Part shown: one piece after another, positions 46,490 to 54,570 of the stretch
Numbering within the stretch: position 1 is the first letter of the stretch
How the letters are laid out: the number at the start of each line of letters is the position of its first letter
NCBI RefSeq assembly: GCF_036924535.1
Contig: NZ_JAZHRT010000001.1
Location: forward strand, 1,860,001 to 1,924,000
Direction of reading: 5' to 3'
From: Bradyrhizobium sp. AZCC 2262
Lineage (GTDB): Bacteria; Pseudomonadota; Alphaproteobacteria; Rhizobiales; Xanthobacteraceae
DNA: 64,000 nucleotides
Made by a program: the position numbers and the translations under genes
The notes under the pieces: generated by a model
The model's database searches: none
What the model was told of the DNA's origin: nothing
The model's input: only the letters and a program-made list of their open reading frames with translations

Positions 46490-46860
46490 TCTTCTTTTGC
46501 CCTCTTTAAAAACTGAGGGCGCAGGGAAGACCGGGTGCTTGCTGCACCCGCGGTCTCGCGTGCGATTTGCGCAAACAAAAGTGCACACGAGCATACAGGG
46601 CAGCGGGAGCATTCCGGCCTTCCCTGCGCAATGGCTTTACGGCTTACTTCGTGCTCTCCCCGGTGAACGGCTTTCTTGCCACCGTCGCTCCACGAGACAA
46701 ACTCGTGAAACTTAGCGCCAGCACCGCGGCGTCAGGACCACACGACTTCGCCGTACGCTTAAGGCGCGTACGTCTATCGCGCCATTCGCGTCCATCGCAT
46801 CTCACCGCACGTTCGTGACGATGGCCAACGCCCCTCATCTGCCGCGAGACGGGAGGAGTT
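46490..46860. repeat. Long dispersed repeat element (about 370 bp)
   Basis: From near cctctttaaaaactgagggc to gagacgggagg. I recognise the text (for example ccgggtgcttgctgcacccg and ggctttacggcttacttcgt) as a non-coding element found in many copies in Bradyrhizobium genomes. The open frames crossing it are not protein-like. Only one copy is in this window, so the repeat call rests on recognition. Confidence 0.5.
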
Positions 46861-47017
46861 ATGGGGTTGATTTGGGTGAGAACGAAAGCGGAATATTTTT
46901 GCGCAAAGAGCTAGACAGGTTTTTACTGATTTGCCCGTCGTGCCAATTGGTCGTAGGCCACCGCATGAAGTTGCGCTTGCGTCCGAAGCAAATCAGTCCG
47001 CAGGACCCAGCGGAATT

Positions 47018-47086
47018 GTAGCCCGCATGAGCGCAGCGATATGCGGGGATAGCGATCCCGGGTGTCGCTGCGCTCACCCGGGCTAC
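47018..47086. repeat. Imperfect palindromic repeat gtagcccgc...gggctac
   Basis: The ends gtagcccg and cgggctac pair, with an inner inverted part (gagcgcagcga/tcgctgcgctc). A related half (ccggatgtccgctacgcg..gggctacg) occurs at about 49429-49459. This is a common interspersed type in these genomes. It closes the repeat-rich, gene-free stretch 46238-47207. Confidence 0.6.
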
Positions 47087-47207
47087 GCGCTTGATGATGG
47101 GCACGTCGTTACGCGCCTTGGCCCGCCCTACAAGCTGGGTTGCCTGGAATAAGGTTCCTGGCCTCAGGGGGTTTAATTTGGGCTTCGGCATCCCCATATA
47201 GATTTCC

Positions 47208-47357
47208 ATGGCACAATGGAAATCGTCGACTACGCGGCAACCACCGATGACAAAGGATGAGTTGCGCCTCATGCTGGCCGAAGCGGTCCGCAACACGCAG
47301 CCGATCGCGGATCACAGGCCGAAACGCTCCGCAGAGGCCGAGGACGATCAGTCCTAA
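47208..47357 (+). CDS. Small hypothetical protein (49 aa)
   Basis: 49 residues from ATG 47208, or shorter from ATG 47247 (MTKDELRLMLAEAVRN). The C-terminal half is a charged amphipathic helix and acidic tail (SAEAEDDQS). No signal peptide and no known domain. It is the first of three small genes on this strand. Confidence 0.4.
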   Translation: MAQWKSSTTRQPPMTKDELRLMLAEAVRNTQPIADHRPKRSAEAEDDQS

Positions 47358-47459
47358 CCGGCCGCTTGCCGTTCATTCGAAAAGCTCTACAACCGTATCA
47401 AGATCTGGCGGTCGATGCCGATCCTGACAGGTTGGTCAGGCGTTCACAAAGGATAGCGG

Positions 47460-47696
47460 ATGCGGATAGCTGCCAAACCCACCGAACAAGAGATCGTCGA
47501 AGGGCCGCAAGCGGTATCCTTCCAGATCGCGAATGGGAACGTGCGGCAGAGCTGCATTCTGCAAACCGAACTGCCGACGAAGGCGTTGGCCCAAAAATAT
47601 CTTCTCGCAAATTGGTCTGTTATCGAAAAGATGGCACGCGACGCGCTCGCGGCGGGAAACCTTGAAGACGGCCAGATCAAACTGATCATGGCCTGA
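47460..47696 (+). CDS. Small hypothetical protein (78 aa)
   Basis: 78 residues preceded by aaagga at good spacing, so probably translated. The sequence is mixed alpha/beta (QAVSFQIANGNVRQSCILQT, then ALAQKYLLANWSVIEKMARD). It has one cysteine and no signal peptide. I do not recognise the family. Confidence 0.6.
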   Translation: MRIAAKPTEQEIVEGPQAVSFQIANGNVRQSCILQTELPTKALAQKYLLANWSVIEKMARDALAAGNLEDGQIKLIMA

Positions 47697-47738
47697 GCCG
47701 TTCATCATGAACGCCAGTTCTGGATTGCAGGAGCAGTT

Positions 47739-47918
47739 GTGCTGAAAGATCGCGAAAATATCCTGAATGCGCTTCGCGAGAAGCCGCTCAAGGCCTATCA
47801 ACTCATGCGGCGTGCCAATCTCCCGAATGAGGAAGCCTGCCAATCCCTGCTTCTGAAAATGCGCGACGAAGGCCTGGTGAAATTCGACATCCACAAGGGG
47901 CTATGGCTCATCGGATGA
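47739..47918 (+). CDS. Small winged-helix-like protein (59 aa, GTG start)
   Basis: 59 residues from GTG 47739, with aggag eight bases upstream. The sequence has the helix pattern of a short winged helix-turn-helix: ILNALREKPLKAYQLMRRAN, NEEACQSLLLKMRDEGLVKF, then a beta wing. This resembles small archaeal/bacterial DNA-binding wHTH modules; DNA binding is inference. It lies 42 bp after the 78-residue gene and may be co-transcribed. Confidence 0.55.
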   Translation: MLKDRENILNALREKPLKAYQLMRRANLPNEEACQSLLLKMRDEGLVKFDIHKGLWLIG

Positions 47919-47930
47919 TCCAATACATGC

Positions 47931-47995
47931 GGCGGGGTTATCTCTCGCCGTTTTCTGTTCTCCACCTTCCACATCAAGCCCGAGCGTGCGAGTCG
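47931..47995 (-). pseudogene. Duplicated 3' end of the phosphatase-superfamily gene at 49490
   Basis: The minus strand encodes TRTLGLDVEGGEQKTAR, close to the last residues of the large protein at 49490-51328 (GRTLGLEAEGGKQKTAG). Over about 54 bases roughly three quarters are identical (for example ccgttttctg and agcccgagcgtgcg). Together with the real end at 49490 it brackets opgC. It looks like a remnant of a duplication. Confidence 0.6.
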
Positions 47996-48156
47996 AAATC
48001 GCGTGGCTCAACTGATCACTGCGAAGTCGACCAAGCTCAACGTTGGCGCGCAGATTCGCCTCAAAGTGACAGCGCAAAAATAAATCTCCGAAGGTGAGCG
48101 AGCTCACATCGGGACCTCCAGCGGCAGGCCCATCTTGCCGGCTTGGGGTAACCCAG

Positions 48157-49297
48157 ATGCACGATCGAACCGCCACCGCCAAGCTAACGTTCGGCAAGCC
48201 ACCGGAGCTGAAAGGCCAGGCCCGCGACTTGCGAATAGATGCCTGCCGAGGCATCGCGCTGTGGTTCATCTTCCTTGACCACGTCCCAAACAACATCGGA
48301 AGCTGGCTGACGCTGCGGAACTACGGCTTCAGCGATGCCGCCGAAGTATTCATGTTCGTCTCGGGCGTAACCTGCGCGCTGGCCTACGGCAAGGCATTGC
48401 GCTTCGAGGGCTGGACCGGAGTGGTCCGCCGGACGCTGCGGCGAAGCTGGGACATTTATGTCGCATTTCTGCTGCTCACGCTCGGCTGCGTCATCCTGGT
48501 TCACCTTGCAGGAGGCGGCCGTCTCGCCGACGAGAGCAATACGCGCATTTTGTTGGACCATCCGGGCGAGAAGCTCGCGCAGGCGGCGGTTCTGCTATAC
48601 CGTCCGGTGAATACCGACGTGTTGCCGATCTTCGTGCTTCTTCACCTCTCGTTCGCGCCGCTGCTGTGGTTGCTGCTGCGCGTACCGAACGTGACGCTTG
48701 GCGCCTCGCTGACGCTTTATGCGCTGGTGCATGTCTTCGGCTGGACCATCCCGGGGCCGAACGGCCACTGGGCCTTCAATCCGCTGGCCTGGCAGCTGCT
48801 CGTTGTGCTTGGCGCATGGTGGATGATCGAGGACAGGAGCGTCCGACCGTGGGTGACGTCACGTACGGCGCGCGCACTTGCCGTGCTGTATCTGCTCCTC
48901 AGCCTGGTCATCGTATTGAGCCCGCACATCAAGCCGCTGGATGCACTAATCCCGCAGGCGCTATCGCTGCTGATATATCCATTGGACAAATCAAATCTCG
49001 ACCCCACTGCGACTGCTGCATTTTTTGGCCATAGCGGTTTTGGCGGCATGGTTGGTGCCTCGCGATTGGCGTTGGCTAAAGACGCCAGTGATGCGCGGCG
49101 CGATCTGCTGTGGCCAGAACTCGCTCCCAATCTATTGCGTCGGCGTTCTGCTGGCGTTCGCCAGCCGCATGGCGCTGCTCGGCATCTCGGACGGGCTTGC
49201 GATGCAGATAGTACTGAGTCTCGGTGGGATTGGGGCGATGATCGCGACCGCAACACTGCTGAGCTTGATCGACATCAAACCCAGGCATCAATCATAA
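48157..49297 (+). pseudogene. opgC: OpgC-type membrane acyltransferase, interrupted by a +1 frameshift
   Basis: Start 48157 chosen because the OpgC domain begins soon after (RDLRIDACRGIALWFIFLDH). It is a polytopic membrane protein of the OpgC family, which adds succinyl groups to periplasmic glucans. The frame is correct to YPLDKSNLDP, then an extra C in the run at 49002-49005 shifts it. The proper continuation (LRLLHFLAIAVLAAWLVPRD to IDIKPRHQS) is in another frame, ending at 49297. Without the extra base the gene would be about 380 codons. Either a real mutation or a homopolymer error. Confidence 0.8.
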
Positions 49298-49489
49298 TAT
49301 TTCCTGGCAAGCGTGGGCCCGCATCAGCCAGCGGGTCGCGCGAATGCGCGCCCGGCGACGAGCGCAATTGCGCTCGCGCAGTGATGACAGGCTCCGCGAC
49401 ATGCGGAATGCCGTTGGTGAAGATATCCCGGATGTCCGCTACGCGCAGCCGGGCTACGCGCCGATCGTCGGCGTCTGCCCGGGTCGCGG

Positions 49490-51328
49490 CTATTTCCCCG
49501 CCGTTTTCTGCTTGCCGCCTTCCGCTTCCAGCCCGAGCGTGCGGCCGGGAAAGCCCGCCGCGTCGAAATAGCGTTGCGAGCCGACGCGCTGGAAGTTGAG
49601 CACAGTGCGCAGCCCGTTCGCTGACGGTTTTGACGTCACGGTACCGGCATGGGCTGTCGGCGTTGCGCCGTTGGGCATGGCTTCGGTCATGACGCGGCCG
49701 ATCAGCTTGCCCTTGGCTTTTTGCGTCAGCCCCATGATCTTCGCAGCCGTAGCGCCGACGTCGGCATTGCTGACGGGCAGGGCGTCAACATACCCCGATT
49801 TGAAATCAGGCCCGATCGCCGCCGTGAAGTTCAGTGTGTCGCCGCGGCTGAAGCTGCCATGCATGCCCTGGCCCTGGCGCAGCACGGTGTCGGCAATCTG
49901 CACCGAGCAATTGGTCGGTTCTTCGCAGCCGGACGACCAGGAGCGGAAATTGACCACGATCGACGGGTGCGGCGTCACCGCCTTGCCCTTGAGGCCGAGC
50001 CGCGACATCGGCAGCGTGCCCGGGAAACTCCCGAACTCGTCATCAACGAAGATGCCGCTGACGTAATCCTGTTCGAGCAGGGCCTTGATGGTGCGGTCCG
50101 CGAGCTTGCGTTCCTTGCTGGGAATGTAGATCAGGTCAGATCCGCCATTGGTTGCGATTACCAGATCGGGTTTCGTCGGGTCCTTTCCCAGCACACCGTT
50201 GCCGGCCTTGGGATGGGCATTGTCGGCCACGGGCGCATTCTTGTTGTTGGGATCGTGCAGCGGCAGGTTCAGCGCCTTCGCAAGGTCGATCGCCAGGAAG
50301 CCCATCGGGAGGAAATCCTTCGGCGTGTCGTCGTAGGACATCTTTGCCGAGGGGCTGGTCTTGCTTTCCTTCGAGATCGTCGAGAAGCCATGATCGGAGG
50401 AAACGATAACATTGGTCGAGGCGGCGAGGCCGAGTTCGTCCAGCGCCTTGCGCAGTTGCGCGAGGTTGCCGTCGGCATTCTTGATGCCGGCCATCGAGGT
50501 CGGCCCGTTGATCCCTGGGGTAATGGTGTTGAGGCTGTCGCCGGTGTTGTGCTGGCTGCCGTCGGGATCGCGCGACCAGAACACCAGCACGAACGGCTTG
50601 TTGCGCGCCTTGAACATCGGCAGCACGACCTTGGCCGCGACGTCGGCCATGTAGGCCTGCTGCGCGACATTCGCCGTCGTGGTGCCCGGTGTCTTGGCGT
50701 CACCGGCCTTGCTGTTTTCCCCGCGCGGGGTCGTCACCAAAGGGAGCCCGGCCTTGGTCAGCGCGTCCTTCATTTCGTCGGACAGCGGCACGCCATTCTT
50801 GCCACCGGTGGAATCGTCGATCACGATGGTATTCTTGCCACCGTCGGTATGGTCGAAAAGATAGGTCGGGCCGAGCTTGCCGATCGCGGCGGTCGAGAAG
50901 CCCTGCGCGCGGGCCATCTTCAGAATGGTTTCTTCGTTGAGATAGTCGCCGTTGAAGTGCTCGTCGACGTCGCCGAGTACTGCGTCGTTTTCGATGAAGG
51001 GAACGACCGTGTCGCCGGCCGGCACGGAAGTATAGCCGGTGTAGATCGTGTTGCTGAAGGTGCCGGTATCGCCGAGGTAATGGCCGCTGGCCATCGCCGA
51101 ACCGTTCGCCATGGTGAAGGTCGGGAACAGCGAATGCGAGTTCTTGAAATGGACGCCCTTGTCCCGCACCTCGGCCATCGCAGGCGCGGTTTGCGGCGTC
51201 ACGATGCGCCCGCGCAAACCATCAGGCACGAACAGGATCAGGTTACGCGGGGTGGCGTTTTGCGCGGACGCTGAGCCTGCGACAAGTGCGATCAAGCTGG
51301 CGGACAGCAATACGATGGTGCGGCGCAT
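49490..51328 (-). CDS. Periplasmic alkaline-phosphatase-superfamily enzyme (phosphodiesterase/nucleotide pyrophosphatase type)
   Basis: 612 residues from ATG 51328, with ggggag upstream. A signal peptide (IVLLSASLIALVAGSASA) is followed by the metal-hydrolase core: ILFVPDGLRG (first metal Asp), FPTFTMANGSAMASGHYLG (Thr nucleophile in the usual place), VFWSRDPDGSQHNTGD and VSSDHGFSTIS (metal Asp/His). It probably hydrolyses phosphodiesters or phosphate monoesters in the periplasm. The substrate is unknown. Confidence 0.85.
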   Translation of the reverse strand: MRRTIVLLSASLIALVAGSASAQNATPRNLILFVPDGLRGRIVTPQTAPAMAEVRDKGVHFKNSHSLFPTFTMANGSAMASGHYLGDTGTFSNTIYTGYTSVPAGDTVVPFIENDAVLGDVDEHFNGDYLNEETILKMARAQGFSTAAIGKLGPTYLFDHTDGGKNTIVIDDSTGGKNGVPLSDEMKDALTKAGLPLVTTPRGENSKAGDAKTPGTTTANVAQQAYMADVAAKVVLPMFKARNKPFVLVFWSRDPDGSQHNTGDSLNTITPGINGPTSMAGIKNADGNLAQLRKALDELGLAASTNVIVSSDHGFSTISKESKTSPSAKMSYDDTPKDFLPMGFLAIDLAKALNLPLHDPNNKNAPVADNAHPKAGNGVLGKDPTKPDLVIATNGGSDLIYIPSKERKLADRTIKALLEQDYVSGIFVDDEFGSFPGTLPMSRLGLKGKAVTPHPSIVVNFRSWSSGCEEPTNCSVQIADTVLRQGQGMHGSFSRGDTLNFTAAIGPDFKSGYVDALPVSNADVGATAAKIMGLTQKAKGKLIGRVMTEAMPNGATPTAHAGTVTSKPSANGLRTVLNFQRVGSQRYFDAAGFPGRTLGLEAEGGKQKTAGK

Positions 51329-51529
51329 CAGGTTCTCCCCACAGGCAGCAGTTCCGGCGATCCGCCGTCGCTCCCGTTTAGTTTCGCTCTGCGACAGGAT
51401 TGTTACATTGTGCGGAACCGGCCTCAAGAGCGGCGACCGGGCACATGCTGCCGCGTTCGGTCAAAGGTTTAGGCCCTATTGGAGGAAACATCGGTGCCCC
51501 GGCGCCGTTCTCCTTGCAGGAGGCCAGCC

Positions 51530-51856
51530 ATGAGCAAGTTCCAACAGAAGGCCGAAGCCCAGACCAAACAGATCATCGGGCAAATGCTCGGCGACGAGCT
51601 ATTGATGGAGGAAGCCAGGGAGCAGCAACGTCAGGCGACCGAGCCGGAATCAACCGCTGGTCGCCAAGACCACGATCGCCACCACGACGATCGTCACGAC
51701 CAGGGCATCGTCCGCGACGAGCGTGGACAAGAGCAGCCGCGGGACAAGGAGCGCGCCCAGCGGGTGAGCAGGGTGGATCGCGGCGGCGACCCGCCGGGAA
51801 AAAAGGGAAAGAAGGAGGGGGCTGCTGCCCCGAAGCGCGCGCCGTCAGCTGTGTGA
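51530..51856 (+). CDS. Small hydrophilic protein, CsbD-like N-terminus
   Basis: 108 residues from ATG 51530, chosen for ggagg upstream. The first 35 residues (QKAEAQTKQIIGQMLGDELL) resemble the start of CsbD-type stress proteins. The rest is extremely hydrophilic, with His/Asp and Arg/Lys clusters (DRHHDDRHDQG), and is likely disordered. Probably a stress-related cytoplasmic protein. Confidence 0.55.
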   Translation: MSKFQQKAEAQTKQIIGQMLGDELLMEEAREQQRQATEPESTAGRQDHDRHHDDRHDQGIVRDERGQEQPRDKERAQRVSRVDRGGDPPGKKGKKEGAAAPKRAPSAV

Positions 51857-51890
51857 CTGTGGATACGAATTAGCTCCGCAGACAAGAAAA

Positions 51891-51912
51891 GAGGCGGCCG
51901 GTGAGCCGCCTC
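51891..51912. terminator. Stem-loop gaggcggc/gccgcctc
   Basis: A perfect 8-bp stem with a 6-base loop, preceded by aaaa and followed by tcca, 34 bp after the stop of the CsbD-like gene. Likely terminator. Confidence 0.65.
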
Positions 51913-51973
51913 TCCATTAAGTCCGGCATGCACAGCAGACGCAGCGCGGCTTGACCGCAAAGCGAGGTCACCC

Positions 51974-52426
51974 ATGAAGAGCAAGCATATCGCCGCCGAC
52001 GCGGAGGCACGCCTTCACGTCATCGTTCTGGATCAGGGTGAGGAGGCGTTTGCAGCGCTTACCCGCTTCGCCAATGAATCGGGGATATCAGCGGCCTCGC
52101 TGACGGCGATCGGCGCCTTCGAGCGGGCAACCGTCGGCTGGTTCGACATTGATTCGAAGAGCTACCGCAAGATCGAGGTCAATGAGCAATGCGAGGTTCT
52201 CAGTGCGATCGGGGACATAGCCGTCGGCGATGACGGTAAGCCCAGCCTTCATGTCCACATCGTGCTTGGGCTGGCCGACGGCTCGACCCGCGGCGGCCAC
52301 CTGCTGGCAGGCATGGTGAGGCCGACGCTCGAAGTGGTGTTGACCGAAGTCCCGGCGACGCTTCGACGAAAGAAGCGGGCGGACCTCGGGATTGCGCTGA
52401 TCGATCTTGCGACGGCGCGCGACTGA
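51974..52426 (+). CDS. PPC (DUF296) domain protein
   Basis: 150 residues that form almost exactly one PPC domain: HVIVLDQGEEAFAALTRFAN at the start, ISAASLTAIGAFERATVGWF, and HVHIVLGLADGSTRGGHLL. In plants the fold accompanies AT-hooks; bacterial single-domain versions form trimers and have uncertain roles. No AT-hook here. Cytoplasmic. Confidence 0.85.
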   Translation: MKSKHIAADAEARLHVIVLDQGEEAFAALTRFANESGISAASLTAIGAFERATVGWFDIDSKSYRKIEVNEQCEVLSAIGDIAVGDDGKPSLHVHIVLGLADGSTRGGHLLAGMVRPTLEVVLTEVPATLRRKKRADLGIALIDLATARD

Positions 52427-52498
52427 AGCGTCGCGTGCAGCTTTAGGAACCATTCCGTTCAATCCCATGTTGTTCGCCTGCCAACAATGGAGGACGAC

Positions 52499-52990
52499 AT
52501 GGCTGAAAAGGACCTCAACGAACTGTTTCTCGATACGCTCAAGGACATCTACTACGCCGAAAAGCAGATCCTGAAGGCGTTGCCGAAAATGGCGAAGGCC
52601 GCCAATTCGGACAAGCTGCGGGCAGCGTTCGAAAAGCACCATGACGAGACCGAGGGACAGGTCGAGCGCCTGGAACAGGTCTTCGAGCTGCTCGGCAAGG
52701 CCGCGCGCGGCAAGAAGTGCGATGCCATCGAGGGCATTCTCGATGAAGGCAAGGAGATCATGGAGGAGTATGCCGACACCCCCGCGCTCGACGCCGGTTT
52801 GCTGGCGGCGGCTCAAGCGGTCGAGCATTACGAGATTTCGCGCTACGGCACCCTGAAAGCCTGGGCGGCCAAGCTTAACAACCCGCAAGCCGTGAAGCTG
52901 ATCGACCAGACCCTGGCCGAAGAGAAGAAGACCGACGAAACCCTGACCAAGATCGCGGAAACCGCAGTCAACTACGAGGCCGCGGCGTAA
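52499..52990 (+). CDS. Ferritin-like DUF892 protein, YciF-like
   Basis: 163 residues from ATG 52499 (ggagg five bases upstream). A four-helix DUF892 protein: LFLDTLKDIYYAEKQILKAL, then KHHDETEGQVERLEQVF and AVEHYEISRYGTL, carrying the Glu and His residues of a di-metal site. Such proteins are induced by osmotic or general stress. It lies close to the PPC and CsbD-like genes, suggesting a stress cluster. Confidence 0.88.
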   Translation: MAEKDLNELFLDTLKDIYYAEKQILKALPKMAKAANSDKLRAAFEKHHDETEGQVERLEQVFELLGKAARGKKCDAIEGILDEGKEIMEEYADTPALDAGLLAAAQAVEHYEISRYGTLKAWAAKLNNPQAVKLIDQTLAEEKKTDETLTKIAETAVNYEAAA

Positions 52991-53063
52991 GACCGAAAGC
53001 CGGCCGACGGCGCTGTAGCGAGCGCCGCCGGTCCTGCTTGCACGGCGACACCGCAAGCTTCGA

Positions 53064-53627
53064 CTATTCCGGGCGCGACAATCCGAAACCCGTCCAACGC
53101 CTGAGCAGCCGCTCGACCGCAGCGCCGATCGCGAGGCCGGCGATCACGTCGCTGGTCCAGTGCGCCAGCAGAACGATCCTCGTCAGGACGAGGCCCGCAC
53201 CGATCGACCAGGCCAGGTTGCGCTTCGCCGGCGGCAGCTCCGCAGCGGCCGACGCCAGCGCGCCGACATGGATGGCATGGCCGGATGGAAAGGCGTCGAG
53301 CGGCTTTCCCGAAAACGGCACACCGTGAAGGTGTGCGCGGACCATCTCACGGTCGGGACGTCTTTGGTCGAAGATCGACTTCAGGAGATGCGGCAGCAGC
53401 GTAATGGCGACCGTCGTGAGCAGGACATGGTTGCTGTTGGTGCGTTCCTGCGCGCCGCGATGCCGGCAGTAGAGCCACCAGCCTGCGGCGAGCGCGCAAA
53501 TGACATGCTCGTCGGCGCCCCAGGTGAGGATCTCCGCGATTTGTTCGATTTCCGGACGGGTGTGGTCCGCAATCCGCTCCGCGATTTCGATGTCCGCCCG
53601 GGTTGGCCTTATCCGAAACAGCGCCAT
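53064..53627 (-). CDS. PAP2-family phosphatase
   Basis: 187 residues from ATG 53627 (aaggg upstream). Contains the three acid-phosphatase motifs KSIFDQRRP, PSGHA and R-(6)-HWTSDVIAG, with about four membrane helices. It probably dephosphorylates a lipid such as undecaprenyl diphosphate or a phosphatidic acid in the inner membrane. The C-terminal end lies next to DUF892, in the opposite direction. Confidence 0.88.
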   Translation of the reverse strand: MALFRIRPTRADIEIAERIADHTRPEIEQIAEILTWGADEHVICALAAGWWLYCRHRGAQERTNSNHVLLTTVAITLLPHLLKSIFDQRRPDREMVRAHLHGVPFSGKPLDAFPSGHAIHVGALASAAAELPPAKRNLAWSIGAGLVLTRIVLLAHWTSDVIAGLAIGAAVERLLRRWTGFGLSRPE

Positions 53628-53949
53628 CGTCCGCCCTTGTCGCAACCGGAATAAAAGAACCCCGCCAACCCGTCTCAAAGGGATTTCGGCGGGGCTCGAG
53701 TTCGACGCTGCGGGGGAAGGAACGCCGATGTGGGAAAACCCGGACCGGGCCTGATCGTTCCTGTCGTCGCTTCGTCCGGGCGTTTCACCGACCCGGCATT
53801 GCGAGGAAGCGCCCCGGCAGAACGCTCACCTGGGTAGTAGTTTTACGAGGTCAAACAAATATTTGCGCGGCCGAGGGAACCGTAAGCAAACGTTTAGCCG
53901 CTGCTCGTAAGATACTGGCATCAAGTTTTGCATTAACCTCTGGTTAGTC
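53628..53949. other. Intergenic region upstream of the 175-residue gene
   Basis: No gene is seen. A 7-bp inverted repeat ccccgcc/ggcgggg (53660-53666 and 53688-53694) lies near the PAP2 gene start. The AT-richer part from 53840 probably contains the promoter for the gene at 53950. Confidence 0.35.
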
Positions 53950-54477
53950 ATGCGCCTTCTGCCGATGAAAGAGCCGGACAGGTCCTGGCGGTCGATCAAG
54001 GGCCAATGGAAGAAGGACGCTGAAAGCGTCGGCGAGGACTTTTCGACCTTTTCGACGGGAAGCTTTACGGCCTATGACAGCCTGACCAAGGACGGCGACC
54101 ACCCCAGCCTGTACTGCCTTTCCGACGGCGAGCGGATTCATGCGGCCTGCCAGGTCAGCCGCCTGATGATGAGCAAGTTTCCGAACCCCATCCTGCGTGC
54201 GCGCTTCATCCTGGTGTCGCCGATCTACGAACTGGGGATCGCGGACGCCGGCCAATACGCCCAGATGATGGTGGCGCTGTTCTCCGGCATCGTATGGCTG
54301 TCGAGAGACACGATGGCCGCCAGCCACATCCGCTTCTTTCTGAAGAGCCCCGGGGATTCGCAGTTCTTCGCGCCGCTGCTGGCCGCGACCGAGCTGTCGC
54401 CGTTCTCGGAGTTTACCATCGGCGGGGCGCTGATCGAATGCAGCCTCAAGGAAGCTGAACTAGCGGAATCCGCCTGA
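53950..54477 (+). CDS. Hypothetical protein
   Basis: 175 residues, cytoplasmic by composition. Conserved-looking core: HPSLYCLSDGERIHAACQVS and PIYELGIADAGQYAQMMVAL, ending in an acidic tail. I recognise no family. It is followed, 94 bp later, by a large c-di-GMP protein in the same direction, so it might be functionally linked; this is speculative. Confidence 0.65.
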   Translation: MRLLPMKEPDRSWRSIKGQWKKDAESVGEDFSTFSTGSFTAYDSLTKDGDHPSLYCLSDGERIHAACQVSRLMMSKFPNPILRARFILVSPIYELGIADAGQYAQMMVALFSGIVWLSRDTMAASHIRFFLKSPGDSQFFAPLLAATELSPFSEFTIGGALIECSLKEAELAESA

Positions 54478-54570
54478 TTCCGCCGCCGCTTTAACCTCGC
54501 GATAACTCACTTTGCTAACGCCCTTTTGGGTTGTGTTCCCCTACAACAAGCGCCTGTGGGGGCAGCGGAA

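Noticed and set aside
49025..49599. C-terminal extension of the opgC frame to 49599
   Set aside because: After the frameshift the residues are Arg-rich and unlike OpgC; the real continuation is in the other frame.
49649..51274. 541-codon plus-strand frame
   Set aside because: Antisense to the phosphatase-superfamily gene, which has clear catalytic motifs and a signal peptide.
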